Positions 24,264 through 36,640 are shown, numbered from the stretch's first letter. The stretch is DNA of 64,000 nucleotides from Macrotrachela quadricornifera (GCA_022393335.1 JAJEKB010021384.1:653868-717867), one strand, 5' to 3'. Numbers and translations are program-made. The notes: generated by a model not told the origin, from the letters alone.

Positions 24264-26286
24264 CGACTCTTCGCGATATATTCACTGTAGATAATAAAAT
24301 ATAAGACTGACTATCATTTTTTCTTAATTTTTATCGTTTTTTTTTGTTTCATATATAACGTATATACTAATCTAAAAATCTTATTCTTTTCTACTAAATA
24401 TACTGTCCCAGTAACGTGTTTGAAAAAAATAAATATACTAATCCTTATAGATGATTCTCGAAAATATACGTACTACAAAGCGATAATATACTTAGCACAA
24501 AAGAAGTTTCAAAAATATTTTATTTCGTTTTATTTTTAGTATTATATTAGTAAAGACATCAAGATAAATTAGAATAACTATTTATGGAATATGATTTAGG
24601 ACGAAAAATTTTATTATAAACAAGCCATATGTGAAATAATAATTTAGATGTAATATGTCTTCAATGAATTTTAAATACTAAATTATCTATGCTCTAATAT
24701 AGATGAAAAAATGATTATATTGATAGATAAGAACTGATTAATGGAAAGTTAATATTAAGATTTCATCATTAGATTTCTTTAACTTGCATTTACAAAGATA
24801 AACTAAGCTAAATTGAAAACTATTCTAGATAAATGTTTTTCTTGGTACTATATATATGTAACTTCTATAAAGTTTGCAAGTATTATTTAATTTAATTTTT
24901 TTTATTAAAATTTTAATAGTAATCTATTTCTATGAAAATTTCGACATAAAAGGACACTATTGATTTTGTTTGAAATACACTTTATATGAGAGTCTGCTAT
25001 CTTTGAAAAGAATTTTATTTTTATCAGAATTTTAAAACTATCTGATAATGTAGATTAGCGTATTTCGATTATAAACCTAATACGATGTTATGTAGTAAAC
25101 TAAAATTTAATACAATATATGTATATGTAAAATAATATTTTAGTGTTGCAAATTAATGTTTTTTGGTTAAAACCATGTTGTATCTTGTTCTTCACTTTAC
25201 TTTTGGGTCTACTGGTAATTTGATACTTAATTTCTATGCTAAGAAACTCTAGAAAAAAAATATCTTTCAAAATACAATTAATATACAATAGCAGAGAAAT
25301 GCATATAGGTTAATGAACTATTCAATTTTTAGCATTAAAATTATATCATATTATTTGTGTTAGCAGTTTATAAAATACATTGGTCGATTAAAATTTTATT
25401 ACTTTATTCTTTATAATGAACACTGTCATTGTTAAATCAAAACTAGCGTATAATTGAAGAGAAGCAATAAATAATATTTTTTCTATCACGATATAAATCA
25501 AAATACTTATGTTCACGTATACAAGTTAAGTTTGAAGACTAGATAACATTATAAAAAAAAGAACTATTATTGTATATTATTATCATCATTATTTGAATAT
25601 TGTGGATCGACACATCATTACAAGTATATTCTGACAGAATAGACAAAAATGTATTACTGCTGATTTATACAATTGTTTTATGATTAACTACTACGTGATA
25701 ACAATATTGACTGTTGGTGAAAGAATAACTGTCAGGATCCTTCGATCACAATTTTCCTTACAATAATTCAAATTTTGGGATAACTTACGTTAATTATACT
25801 ATTACTATAAGTCCCGGAATGTATGATATTCCCCATCACTCTGAACCATTTTCTATGAATTTTTTACCAGAGATAGAGCTTGAAAAACTCTGATCGTCAG
25901 CAGTGGCTAGAAATCTATTGACTGTTGAGTGAAGGTTTCCAAGTGTGAGTCTCAGTTTAAAATGAGATATATACCAGTTTGTGAAGATCAACGAGCTGAT
26001 TCTCGTAATACCTTTCGTTTTTCTCCATCGACCTTCAATTAAGAAAAATTGACCGATTTTATTAGTGAATTTCTTCACTTTGGATAAATTTCGAGATGGT
26101 TGCTAGAAATTTAGAACTTCACAGTACCTAAAGTTTGAAATTTCATGGTAAAATATAGACAATGTCGCATGTGATAGTCTATTTTTATATTATTTTAAAC
26201 ACAAGTTAAGCTTTAACTTTTGAATACAGAACAAAATTCTCTCACAGAATCGCAATATAATATCTCCAAGTGTAATAATTCTACAA
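24264..26286. other. AT-rich intergenic stretch
   Basis: No supported gene. An 80-codon minus-strand frame with an ATG (25836-26078) is the only sizeable one and shows no recognisable domain. Confidence 0.4.
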
Positions 26287-27470
26287 TTAACACATTCACC
26301 ACGATGTGGCCCACCAGTGGGCCACGCTATAATTTAAGAAGGAACTGTATAAAAAAACACTTTCTTTTGCTTTTTCTTAGGCAGAAGGTTAAACAAAATA
26401 TGTCATCCACTCTACCTTCAATATTTTTCGAGTCCTTTATTCCGTAACATGATGTACCTTGTTAAAACATTTAAGACAAAAAAATTTATCACAGTCAGAA
26501 CATAAAGTTTTTACTTTCTTTGCTGCTGCATAGCTCGCTTCCCTTGATTGTTGCTTCCGGCTTTGTTCATAGCAGCCAGTGCAGCGTCTGCGGACATTGC
26601 TCGCAGATCCTTCTATTTCTTCTAACTTGTGATCAGCGAGTTTTCGCTTCGTTTTTCCTATCGACTTTTGTCTCGGACCCGATTTTAGTTTCTCGAATGG
26701 TACATCAAGCAATAAAGATCGGACAAGACTTTCGCGAAACTGTAGAATGGTTACTTTACTTACAGCGTAGTTTTTCTTATATACTAAATATCAATTGAAA
26801 TACTACCTTTCGATACCACTTTATTGACCGTCTGAGACACTTGTAATAGGTTGATAGCTGATCAGATAAATCAGTATCTTGTCTTTCTTCGTAGTAATCT
26901 AGTACAACTTGTGGCTTCATGCCGTGTTCATTTTTGCTGTTGGTGTTTCCAGTGTCCACCACATTTGGTGAATACGATGGCTTAGCGAGGATGAGAGTGG
27001 GGTGAGTTCTTCACCTTCACCTAGTCATCAGCCATTTATTCGTCGGAACTTCCAGATTCAAGATGCATTCTATCCAAATCACCATCCAAAGAGCTCACTT
27101 CACTTGATGAGCTAGCGCTTTCTTCTGAATCCATTTCTTCGAACGATATGTGAACTATTTCGAAATTTTGGTCGCTTTTATACATAGAAGGATAGGGACA
27201 AGAACAAAGAAGAAAAATCTGGAAGTATTGTTCTCTTATCTTATATGTACTACCTATAAGATGTAAAAGAATGAAAAAATAACATGAGGAATTTTCCATA
27301 TTATCGCAAAAAATGACGCATTATGTGATGATACAAAGAAAAGAACAATGAATAATCGATGGAAGATAATGAACAAGTCATTAAGTGCATTTATTAGAAG
27401 TTAATTCTTGACAGAAATAAATATCTCGAAGAAGTTTTCTAAGAAAACTGAATCATGTTGAATGTGTTAA
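26287..27470. mobile_element. piggyBac element, internally deleted (1184 bp with TTAA)
   Basis: TTAA lies at 26287-26290 and 27467-27470. The ends start CACATTCACCACG and, from the other side, CACATTCAACATGATTC. A subterminal palindrome, gtggcccaccagtgggccac, lies at about 26305-26324. A piggyBac transposase remnant fills the inside on the minus strand. The same two ends recur on the palindromic element at 46579-47533. Confidence 0.85.
26437..27299 (-). pseudogene. piggyBac transposase remnant
   Basis: The N-terminal piece (27299-27036) ends in a Glu/Ser/Asp-rich stretch (EEMDSEESASSSSEVSS), as usual for the start of piggyBac transposases. The next piece (about 26962-26777) already encodes the C-terminal end of the DDE domain: KPQVVLDYY, then DLSDQLSTYY and KWYRKVVF. 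After a one-base frameshift near 26780 the reading continues into the C-terminal Cys-rich zinc-binding tail (CTGC...CSDC...CLKC...HH) and stops at 26437. The central catalytic part is missing, so this is an internal deletion and not a whole gene. Full-length relatives are about 550-650 aa; about 250 remain. Confidence 0.85.
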
Positions 27471-27514
27471 ATTATATTTAATTTATTGATACTAATACAA
27501 AGAAATTACAAAAT

Positions 27515-29655
27515 GAATTAAATATATCATCTTATTCATTAAATAGTTGTTTAGAAAATTTGTCAAATGAAATTTTTTTTATGAAATATTCGAATATCTT
27601 GATAGTTATGATATATATAACATATTTTTAAATTTTAATATTCGTTTTAAAAATCTTATTATTTATTCATTAATTCCAATTAAAATTAATTTTGATTTTA
27701 CATCAAAATTAATAATTAAAAATTATTGTCAATATTTTTTTATTCCAAATAAACATCGTATAATTTTGCTTTATTTAAAAAATAAATAAATTATTTATAA
27801 ACATTTTAATTATTGTGATATTAATTCATCATTTAATCGACTTGAATCTATTATTCTCAATGGATTAAAATATAATAAATTATGAATAATTCTTTGTTCT
27901 TTAAAAATTCTACCTCAACTTTTTTCGTTAACCATCTATATAGAAGTAAAATATTATCATCATCTTAATGATATATATATCAATTAATTTTTTCTTTATC
28001 TACTTTGAAATATAACAAATTATCATTATTCGATAATAAACAATTACAAATTGTCATACCAAATGTTATCAATCAAAAATTTAGTTCAATTCAATATTCA
28101 ATTCTTGATTATTCTTTACTTTGTCATACACCTCAACTATGTCATCTGACTTGTAATCGATTGATTATATCAAATAAAAATATAACAAATCTATCGATAA
28201 CATTATTTTATTTGACATATATTTCTACTAGAAAACTTCAAGTTAAATTTGATAAATTTGAAGAATTCATTAAGAAAATCGATTATTTATTCAACAAACC
28301 ACATCTAATTATGGAACAAGTGTATTTACTCACTTGAATATTAATTTTAATGATATACCTATTTACTTATTAATCGAAATCATATGTCTACTATCGAATC
28401 TTTATTCATTGAAAATATTATTTTTATCGCGTCTTCAATTAAAATACAGGGTGATCCATAAGTCTTGGGCCCTCTCAGAAAAATTGTTCGTTCTCCTTCA
28501 TAGTAAACTCAAAAATGCTCAAACTTGGGTATCTCATCCCTTGTAAGTAGGCGAATATTACCTCAAAGTTTCATGTTTCTATCCCTTATTATAAGGGAGA
28601 TATATAGGTTAACATTTTAGAAATCTTTTTTTCCCATGTTCTAAAAGTAATGGTTGGCGCATAATACATGTAAATGGGCCACTCTTGCGTATCATTTTTT
28701 CACCATTCGATACGCTCGATTAAGAAAAAACAATATACTACGAGATGCAGTGTGAAAAGCTCTACAATCTACACAATAAAAACAAAGTTTTCTTTGTAAA
28801 TTGTAGAGCTTTTGACGCTGTATCTTGTGGTATATTTTGTTTTTTTTTGTAATAAAATATATTAGGTTACAAAAGGGTGGAAAAAAACGAATTTTTCGTT
28901 CTTGTAGAAAAAACGATATTTTTACGACGGCGAAAATTGATTGCATAGAGTTTTGCTTTTTTTGACAACAAAAGCTATATAATTAAAATACGCTTTATTG
29001 TGTAGATTGTAGAACTTTTCACGCTGCATCTTGTGGTATATTTTGTTTTCTTATTAAGTAGTGGAAAATGAAACACAAAAGCGGCCCATTCATTATGCGC
29101 CAACCATTAGTTTTAGAACATGAGAAAATAAGATTTCTAAAATGTTAACCTATATATCTCCCTTATAATAAGGGATAGAAACATGAAACTTTGAGGTAAT
29201 ATTCGCCTACTTACAAGGGATGAGATACCCAAGTTTGAGCATTTTTGAGCTTACCATATGGGAGAACGAACAATTTTTCTGAGAGAGCCCAAAACTTATG
29301 GATCACCCTGTATTTATATCTATTGAAGATACAAAACAAAAAATATCTTTTAGTATCAATGATTAGCAAAATAACAAAAGTGAAAGTTAATAAGTTTATT
29401 GAAAATCAAATTCAATTTCTTTTTGAACTGTATTCATCTATACAATATTTTCAAGTTAGTTGTATGTCGAATGCAGATCTTCAAATGATTATCAAGTTTA
29501 TTTTTATCAAACAAATAACACAAGTATCTAATCTTCGATTTTTATGTTTTAATATTTCTAAAGCAGATGAAAATATTATTCAAAATTTATCAATGATAAT
29601 AAATTCAAAGATATTTGTTAATAATTATAAAATAAAACGTATAAGTGACGAGATA
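27515..29655 (+). pseudogene. F-box-like bdelloid family gene, broken and twice interrupted
   Basis: The start encodes an F-box-like opening (LENLSNEIF at 27551, continuing after a frameshift as EIFEYLD). The reading then runs with stops and shifts through Leu/Ile/Asn-rich repeats, including CHTPQLCHLTCNRL at about 28110-28160, up to 28446. An 864-bp element (28447-29310) follows, after which the family's C-terminal part resumes: SSIQYFQV, SNLRFLCFNISKADENIIQNL and a final KRISDEIY, cut off by another MITE at 29656. F-box proteins normally select substrates for ubiquitin ligases. With several stops, shifts and two insertions this copy is dead. The family is recognised by its layout only. Confidence 0.65.
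28447..29310. mobile_element. TA-flanked palindromic MITE (Tc1/mariner type), 864 bp
   Basis: TA dinucleotides flank the element at 28445-28446 and 29311-29312. The termini read CAGGGTGATCCATAAGTC on both strands, and pairing continues for about 240 bp from each end. Inside that, a second pair of arms (gatgcagtgtgaaaag...tctacaatctacac) repeats in both orientations. A third copy of this inner motif (about 28790-28845) suggests an internal duplication. There is no transposase. It sits inside the F-box-like pseudogene. A related left end lies at 41265. Confidence 0.8.
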
Positions 29656-30025
29656 TACCCACCATCCAGAAATTGGAAATTCAAGGAATTCAAGTGCAAT
29701 TTAGTGTTTGAAGCTCTCATGTGAAGATTTTATGTGCCAGTCTTTGTAGCCCCCTCAGTAGGGTTGTGTCTAACGATGTTTCAAGCACCCTGGTTGTAGA
29801 ATTCCTTGAATTCCACTTGAATTCTTTGAATTCCATGAATTCTCGAAAATTCAAGGAATTCAAGGGAAAGTAATGTTTGGAGCTCCCATGTGGAGATTTT
29901 ATGTGTCAGTCTTCGTAGCCCCCTCAGCTGGGTTGTGTCTAACAGTGTTTCGAGCACCCTCATTGTAGGATTTCTTGAATTCCACTTGAATTGCTATTGA
30001 ATTTCCAATTTCTAGATGGTGGGTA
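29656..30025. mobile_element. TA-flanked MITE with an internal tandem duplication
   Basis: The termini TACCCACCATCCAGAAATTG and, from the right, TACCCACCATCTAGAAATTG match at all but one base. The inside holds two copies (about 29685-29815 and 29868-30000) of a segment with 'gtagccccctcag', 'gggttgtgtctaac' and 'caagcaccct'/'cgagcaccct', separated by aattcaagg-type repeats. TA at both borders suggests a Tc1/mariner-like target. It has cut the C-terminus off the F-box-like pseudogene. Confidence 0.7.
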
Positions 30026-30133
30026 CTGCTGTCGCGGTGACGGCACAGCAGCGGCAGATCCTCAACCGCCATGGACATCTCTACTATGAATTGAGTCGAT
30101 TTCGATTATTAACCGAAATATTACTTAACTTAC

Positions 30134-30302
30134 TTATAATAAGAGGAACATATAATCGAGTAGCATAACGTTGGTATTTGATAATTGTTGTTGGATCTCT
30201 TGATTCATTATTGTTATTATCATATACATCTTCTTCAGGTATAAAAAGATTGTAACTATGAATTTGTTCTCGAAACCAACGAAGCATATCTAGGATTTTC
30301 AT
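30134..30302 (-). pseudogene. Orphan first exon of a bdelloid membrane-protein family
   Basis: Reading leftward from ATG at 30302, 56 codons end at a good donor (gtaagt, 30133). The piece has a short hydrophobic start, an acidic Asn-rich middle (EEDVYDNNNNESRD) and the block QRYATRLYVPLII. The QRYATRLY block followed by a membrane helix is a pattern I associate with a large bdelloid family, though I cannot name it. The next exon should lie below 30130, but that space holds a MITE and the unrelated F-box-like pseudogene. It is probably a truncated gene. Confidence 0.45.
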
Positions 30303-31794
30303 TGTGAAAATAAATAAATGATTGATTTATTCTAGAAATGAAAGTTGTTATTTTTAAATATACTAATTAATTAATAGGAAAATAGTCTAATATATTTTTA
30401 AAAACAACAAAAAAAAAGTACAGAAGATGTTATATATAATAGCAAGTAAGTTTTTATTATTGAGCTTTACTTTTCTCAAATTTTTATTGATCAATACAAT
30501 ACAAGTAAATGTATATCGAGACAAATAAGTAAAGATTCAATTTTTTCTTATACTAGAACTTCCAAGACTTTACGAGCTTTTTCATTTCAATCTATTTAAT
30601 ATCATCTGATTGATCTACTCATACAGTCAGACAGACTAATGTAAACAATGAATACTCAAATTTCTGTCAAAATTTCGCCTTTTTATGAGTTTCTGATCAT
30701 AACTAACGGATACTTCAGTATTTTTTGTTTAGATTAGTCTGTCTGAATGCATGAGTAGCTTTCAATAAAACACTTGTAAGGTTTCGGAGGTTCTAGCAGG
30801 AGAAGAAACTGGATCTTTACTAATGAATTTTTCATTTCGATACAGACCTAAATGCTAATATTGAAAAAGCTCAGATTTAGTAAATACTTAGATCATACCA
30901 AAAGAAGTAATTCACATATCTCTATTTCGTATAGACGATAAACATTGTAGATTATAGAAATGCAATAAAATCTGAAAACTTTACAGCAATTTAATGATGA
31001 AAAAACGATTTTATTTTGAAGTACTTCTATTAGAGGATGAAAATTCTTCTTACCTGATAAATTTTAAAAATTGAATATCTCAGCTGAAAAGGACGGTAGA
31101 TCTAAATTCCTTTAGGATTATTTTAGTCTAAATGCTCCCTCAATGTGCTCAAAATATAGTAAGTTTTTTTCTTGAAATACACGATTGTCTTATAAACAGT
31201 AGAAATTGTTAAATCGTCACATTGAAGTTTAAGAGGAAAATGTATTGTTAATTACTGTTGCTGATAATTACTTTGTAGAGTTATTTATAAAATAATTGTG
31301 CGTCATAGAATAGAAACAACTCAAAATGTTCTTGAAGAACAAAGACGAGAGAAGAAAATAAAAATACATATAATCAATATTAGTGAAAAGGTTTGGAAGA
31401 AAAAAACAAGCAATTTAAAAGTCATTTTCTTGAATGAAAATGAGAATTTGAAAAGGTACTTTAGACAAGTGTATATAACGGAGACAAAAGAGAAAATAAT
31501 GCACAATAAAATTTCTTTCTAAACATCACTTATGTAGAATAGAAACAGAATATTTCATCAATACACTTTCTTTTTTTCTTAGTGATAAACAGATCTTGAT
31601 AAACGAGAACAATCTGAAAAGAATTTGTCTTATTTCGTTTTTATTTTCGATGTATAGAAATTTCAACATATTGAGAAAAGTAACGCGCTCAACTTTTTAT
31701 ACGATCCCCAACGCTAATAGCTTAAAACTAACTTCATATTCGAATTCTTCATTTTCAATTACATCTAGTCAAGTTCTATAAAAAATAAATGCGG
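30303..31794. other. AT-rich intergenic stretch
   Basis: No supported gene. A 74-codon Lys/Glu-rich frame at 31298-31522 overlaps a frame on the other strand and looks like composition only. The pair 'actcatacagtcagacagact' (about 30616) and 'agtctgtctgaatgcatgagt' (about 30734) is a small inverted repeat, possibly a tiny MITE. Confidence 0.4.
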
Positions 31795-32990
31795 AAACTT
31801 CGGATTTCATCCGAAAGTTATGTGTACTTCAAAAAGTAAAAAGAGTTGACAACAAATTGATTTTGATCGAACCGTCTAAAGACTAGCTATCTTGAGTCTA
31901 TGATCAGCATTTTGACCGTATCTCGTGAATGGCTTGGCCATTTGAGCTCTGGGACCTCTTGATTGGACGGAAAACAGTTTAGTCTACAAATTCATTCTAC
32001 TCAAGTGAGGAAATTATCAAATAAAAGAAGTGCTAGAAGTCAAAAACTGAGGATATCCGAAGATTATATTGCGGAGGTGGTATTTTGGATTTTTCTCATG
32101 TGCTGCACGAGTTCTTAGGCTTATTTTCCTACAAGACATAGATCTCATCAAGACACATCTTTTGCCACTAAATTGTAAGAATAAAAAAACTGGGGAGCCA
32201 ACTTAGCGTGTACGACGCTATAGGCGATCCTATAAAGTGATCATTGACTCAACTCTCAAAGTGATATTATATCTTTAGAAATAACAGAAAACGAGTTCAG
32301 ATTCGTGATCAGCTTAGAAAACTGAGTAGGAGGAGTTATTCCAGAATGGATTTGGGCTTTTATCTAGCGAGATTATAGTCATAGGTAACCTCATGGATAT
32401 ATTAAAGATATGTGATACACAGAGGCATCAGTATTTTCATAATAATCCAGCAATATTAATAGCTATCGAGTTCGGATTTTTTCCATTTTATAACTCTTTT
32501 TAGTAGCGACAAAACCATGCACCTAGAATACCCCAAAACTGCTAGTTACCCGACACATATTTAGGCACACTGGCCTCACGATACAGATTTTGTACATTTT
32601 GGGACCTTATTTAGGCAATTTTCACTGAAAAAGTTACGATTTCGTTCAAAACTAATATCATATTCGGAATCAGCGTTAAAAACTGAGTCGATTCATATAT
32701 ATCTATAATATTTCTAAGAAAAAAAATTTTTTTGAAAAAATCCCTGTACCCCCCTCAGGGATGGTCTGGTGAATAATGACAATTTTTTCGATAACTCAGC
32801 CATTTCTCGTCGGATCTTTCTCATCTTCGAACTCGACCGAGATATTGATGAGACAGTTCTGTGCACAAAATTTCAGCTCAATCGAATGTAATTGTAAAGA
32901 GTTATCGTGTAAACGGACGGCCGGACGGCCGGACGGACGGACACACTGACCGATTCTAGAGTGTACTCACTTTTTGAGTACACAAAAAGT
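31795..32990. mobile_element. Repeat element of the 'cgga-cgga / gagtac' family, left end unclear
   Basis: The right end at about 32880-32990 has gagttatcgtgtaaacgg, a run of cggacgg units, gaccgattctagagtg and a terminal actttttgagtacacaaaaag. The left side at 31795-31850 carries 'cggatttcatccg' and 'gtgtacttcaaaaagt', matching the inside of the 35867-36640 element. The motif 'attcggaatcagc' with 'aaaactgagtcgattcat' lies at 32655-32700. It is probably a larger, rearranged member of the same family. No coding frame. Confidence 0.55.
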
Positions 32991-33224
32991 TTAATAATTA
33001 ATTAAAGTTAATCTCAGATTCGAATTTTGTCATCTATTATTATCTATTGGTCACGTTTTATAGAGAATATTAAAACATTAATATATGAAAATTTTTTCAT
33101 TCTCATGCACTACTTATTCAACCTTTTCTCGGTTAATAATCAAGTTAAATCTTATGAAAATAACATTTCTGCCCATTGTTCCTTTATTCGAAGAAGACTT
33201 TAAATTTTTCATTTTATTTCTAAT

Positions 33225-33308
33225 ATGATGGATGGAGAAGGACAGTACACTATCTACCCGGCTGTATCTCTTTTTGTTGGTTGGCTTGCTATTAAGTTCT
33301 GGAAATAA
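33225..33308 (+). CDS. Possible 27-residue membrane microprotein
   Basis: A short ATG-to-TAA frame encodes an acidic start (MMDGEGQYTIYP) followed by one hydrophobic helix and a basic-aromatic end (KFWK). This looks like a tail-anchored mini-protein of the mitochondrial or ER type. No splice partner was found. The frame is short enough to occur by chance, so this is only a candidate. Confidence 0.25.
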   Translation: MMDGEGQYTIYPAVSLFVGWLAIKFWK

Positions 33309-34703
33309 ATATTGTATATTAACATTTTTTCTTTCATGTTCTTATTTTTATGTCCATCTCTTAATCATTTTCGTATACACTTTGTAATACGCAGTCATCT
33401 TATTGTTTCATCCATGTCGACTGATTTTCTAGAGAGTTTATTGTGGTTTGAAATGACACCAGTGACAAGATGGAAATTTTGAATGCTTTCTGACTAAAAT
33501 GTACAAACATACTAGGTTTAGTACAAGCTACATATAGAGATTTGTATTTCGAATATCAATTTTGTGGTTTGTTTGCTCTCTTGTAGGATGGAATAGCTTT
33601 ATCTATCTTCAGGTTTTTATACGATAATAGGCACAAATCTATCACTCTTTGTTTGTTAGTTTTGAAATTTACCGTTTTCATACATTTTCGTTGCTCTCAT
33701 TTAATGTTCCTCGTTATTTTCTTTTTATCTACAATATATTGTTTGATATTTTTCCTTTCATGTTATTTCCATTTGTTATTCGTAATATTTTTGTCAAACA
33801 ACAATGATATCTACTAAAGTGCTTTATAGATTTCGCTAAATCTATCCTACAAACAAAATTTACTTTTCTACCAAAAAATTTCGTTTTATAAGAAGTTCAG
33901 TCATGAACATGCCTCGAAATAGGCCACCTAATTCGAACAAATTTTTTGAACAGATCGCACCAGTTCGACTTGAGTTATCAGATTTTTTCTTATATAACGT
34001 TATTTATGAAAATATCAATAGATGATAAATTTAAAATACCTAATTCTTAATCATTATATGTAGACACAATCGAAGATGTTCTTTTTATTCGTTCCATGCA
34101 AAAACAATGTTAATCAATTATCGATGTAATGTTCATTTTTTACGTATATTATCCATGTATGAAAATGGTTGGTTCCGTGATGTTCTAGGAAATGGATTTG
34201 GTGACTGAATTTATCCGATTCTGTTGGGAATCGACAGTCATCAGATTCTTGTGTTGAAATCTTGGCATTTTCCGATGAGTTTTTTTAACTTTTCGTCGAA
34301 ATACTACTTCGAGAATCATCGATCTGGGTAAACATCAATTTTTGCCCATTATATTTATTAATATATTTATATTTTAATCGTTTGGATGAACTGATCTTAT
34401 TAAATTGATAAAACATTAATGATATCCTCTAGAAAAATTTCTTTGACATGAAATTTTTATTTCATCAAAATATTCTTAGAAATAAATTAATTTCTATTTT
34501 TATTTGCTAAACCAGTTTTAATAACTCATTATCTTAATAAAGTATCTACGTCGGTTTTTTCTTCCATTAATAAAAAAAATTTTTTTCAATAAAAAAATAG
34601 ACTTCCGTTTGTTGATTCATGACAATGACATAGAACGAGTTTATTGTTCATTAAAAAAAAAATCTATTAGTTTAAAACAAATATATTAATATTTATTATT
34701 AAA
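33309..34703. other. AT-rich intergenic stretch downstream of the receptor gene
   Basis: No exon chain or element ends found. Confidence 0.4.
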
Positions 34704-35696
34704 TTATGTCTTAATGTTATTTGTTTTAATTGATAAAGTTTGCATTTGTAGACTATTACATGGATGCACTATTCGATTATTATTTTTATAACATTTAAAC
34801 ATTTTTTGTAATTCTTTTCTAAAAATACTTGCAGAAAGGATATATGAAAAAAATGGAAGAATAAAAGTAGCTTGTTGCCATATAATTGAAATAATTCTTA
34901 ATCCATTTATAAATGATATACTTATTGATGGTACAAATGTTGATAGAATATATGTTATACCATTAGGTATGGAAAATAAAAGATGTATTAGAACTTGAAT
35001 TATTAATACACGCGTTAATTGACTTTCAGTACGATGATGAACATTTTGACGAACTACAGAAATACGATTTTTGTTATTTCGAATATTATTTATTGTTAAT
35101 AAACCAAATATAATCATAAATAATGGACCGATTATATAATAAGAAATAACTCGACTAATAAGATAAATATTAACAATTATTGTTGAAGATTGTAAACATC
35201 TATTAATCTTTGTATCCCAATAAGAATATATTATAAATGGACTCATATAAATAATAGTTGAAATAGCAACAATTAATATTATTCTTTGTGCTATACGTAC
35301 ATTAGAAAATTGACGTAACCATACTAATGATGAACTTGAAATAAATCGATCAATTGATGCACATACTAACATTGTATTAAAAAATAATGCCCATGAATAA
35401 ATAAAAAAAAGTTGAACTCGACATCCAATTGGCGTTGAAAAAAGATATAATCCAAAACAACTTTCAAGAAACATATTTATAGGTACAAAAAATATATAAA
35501 GAAAACTATCAATAGATAATGCAAGAAAATAATAACTACATGATGATAATCGAAGAGAAGGACGACAAAGCACTAACATATTCATTGTATTAGTTGATAA
35601 ACCCAATAATATAATTATAGGTAATATATATACACTAACTCGATTAGCTTCAACATTTAAATTATATTGACTTGATGATAATGTTGTATTGCTCAT
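34704..35696 (-). CDS. Rhodopsin-like seven-transmembrane receptor (GPCR)
   Basis: This is an intronless 330-aa frame from a good ATG at 35696. Seven hydrophobic segments are spaced as in class A receptors. The N-terminus has NTT and other possible glycosylation sites. TM2 has the conserved Asp (LALSIDSF, D63); C92 lies at the start of TM3 for the usual disulphide; the DRY box at the end of TM3 is DRF (116-118). The NPxxY of TM7 is replaced by LPFFSYILSASIF, and the TM1 GN motif is also changed. A Lys/Arg-rich helix 8 and a tail without domains follow. It should sit in the plasma membrane and couple to G proteins; the ligand is unknown. Such divergent receptors are numerous in rotifers. A dead relative lies at 55.2-56.3 kb. 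Confidence 0.85.
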   Translation of the reverse strand: MSNTTLSSSQYNLNVEANRVSVYILPIIILLGLSTNTMNMLVLCRPSLRLSSCSYYFLALSIDSFLYIFFVPINMFLESCFGLYLFSTPIGCRVQLFFIYSWALFFNTMLVCASIDRFISSSSLVWLRQFSNVRIAQRIILIVAISTIIYMSPFIIYSYWDTKINRCLQSSTIIVNIYLISRVISYYIIGPLFMIIFGLLTINNIRNNKNRISVVRQNVHHRTESQLTRVLIIQVLIHLLFSIPNGITYILSTFVPSISISFINGLRIISIIWQQATFILPFFSYILSASIFRKELQKMFKCYKNNNRIVHPCNSLQMQTLSIKTNNIKT

Positions 35697-35866
35697 TTTT
35701 TTTTCTTTTATTTAATACAATTCAAACGCTTCATTGTAATTTATATGGTGTTTCTACTATGAAATTCATTATTAATAATCTTGTTTTTCTCTTAAGCTAA
35801 TACGATTTTAGTATTAACATAATGAATAAAAAAGATATTAATATTGGCAATTTAAAAATATAATAC

Positions 35867-36640
35867 TCTTTTTATGTACTCAAAAAGTTTATAGATTATA
35901 GAATCGGTCAATGTATCCTATACATTCGTTTACACAATAACTCTTCATAGATTTATCTGATTGAGATGAAATTTTCCATACAAAATTGTCTGGTGAATAT
36001 AAATATGTGTGATACAATCATTTTTCATCTAGGCCGAAAACATCGGATTTAAATCCGGGTGTTATATGTACTTCAAAAAGTGAAGACTTCTGATCAACAT
36101 GAACAGCTCCATGTCTCACTATTAACATATAGTTAGGGGAAAACATTAGGTTGTTCGAGGCGAATTGTAGAGTACTCTCGAAGACCTCAAATCCACATGT
36201 ACAATAGTTGAGATGTTCGTCACTCCAAAACCCCATCCTTTCCTGATTAGACTCTTCTCTGGTTCTCCATTATTGTGAGAGAGATGCACTGTAGTGTTCG
36301 AGGTGAGTTGTATAGCATCCTTGAAACCTCTGATTGGCACTGACAATCTTATCTTTTGCTCCTTTAATAGTAGAAAAAGAGTTTTTTTTTTATGAAAATC
36401 ATACTATGTCATATTTGCATAAAAAGGCATTGGAAAATAACATTTCTTTTGTCATAACTCGGCAACAAATTGATGAATCATTCTCATTTTCTTCTCTCAA
36501 ACTGGATATTGACAAGACAATTCTGTGTGCAGAATTTCGGTCTTAATCCCATAAGTTTTTTCAAGAGTTATCATATAAACGAACGGATGAATACCCTGAT
36601 CGATTCCATAGTGCACTCACTTTTCGAGTACGTAAAAAGG
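35867..36640. mobile_element. MITE with long imperfect inverted ends, about 774 bp
   Basis: The left end tctttttatgtactcaaaaag pairs with cctttttacgtactcgaaaag read inward from the right end. Pairing continues through gaatcggtca / gaatcgatca, ataactctt and gaaattttcc / gaaattctgc for about 130 bp. The inside has 'cggatttaaatccg' and 'gtacttcaaaaagtgaag', linking it to 31795-32990. Short open frames here (36018-36736) are by-products. It lies just upstream of the receptor gene. Confidence 0.65.
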
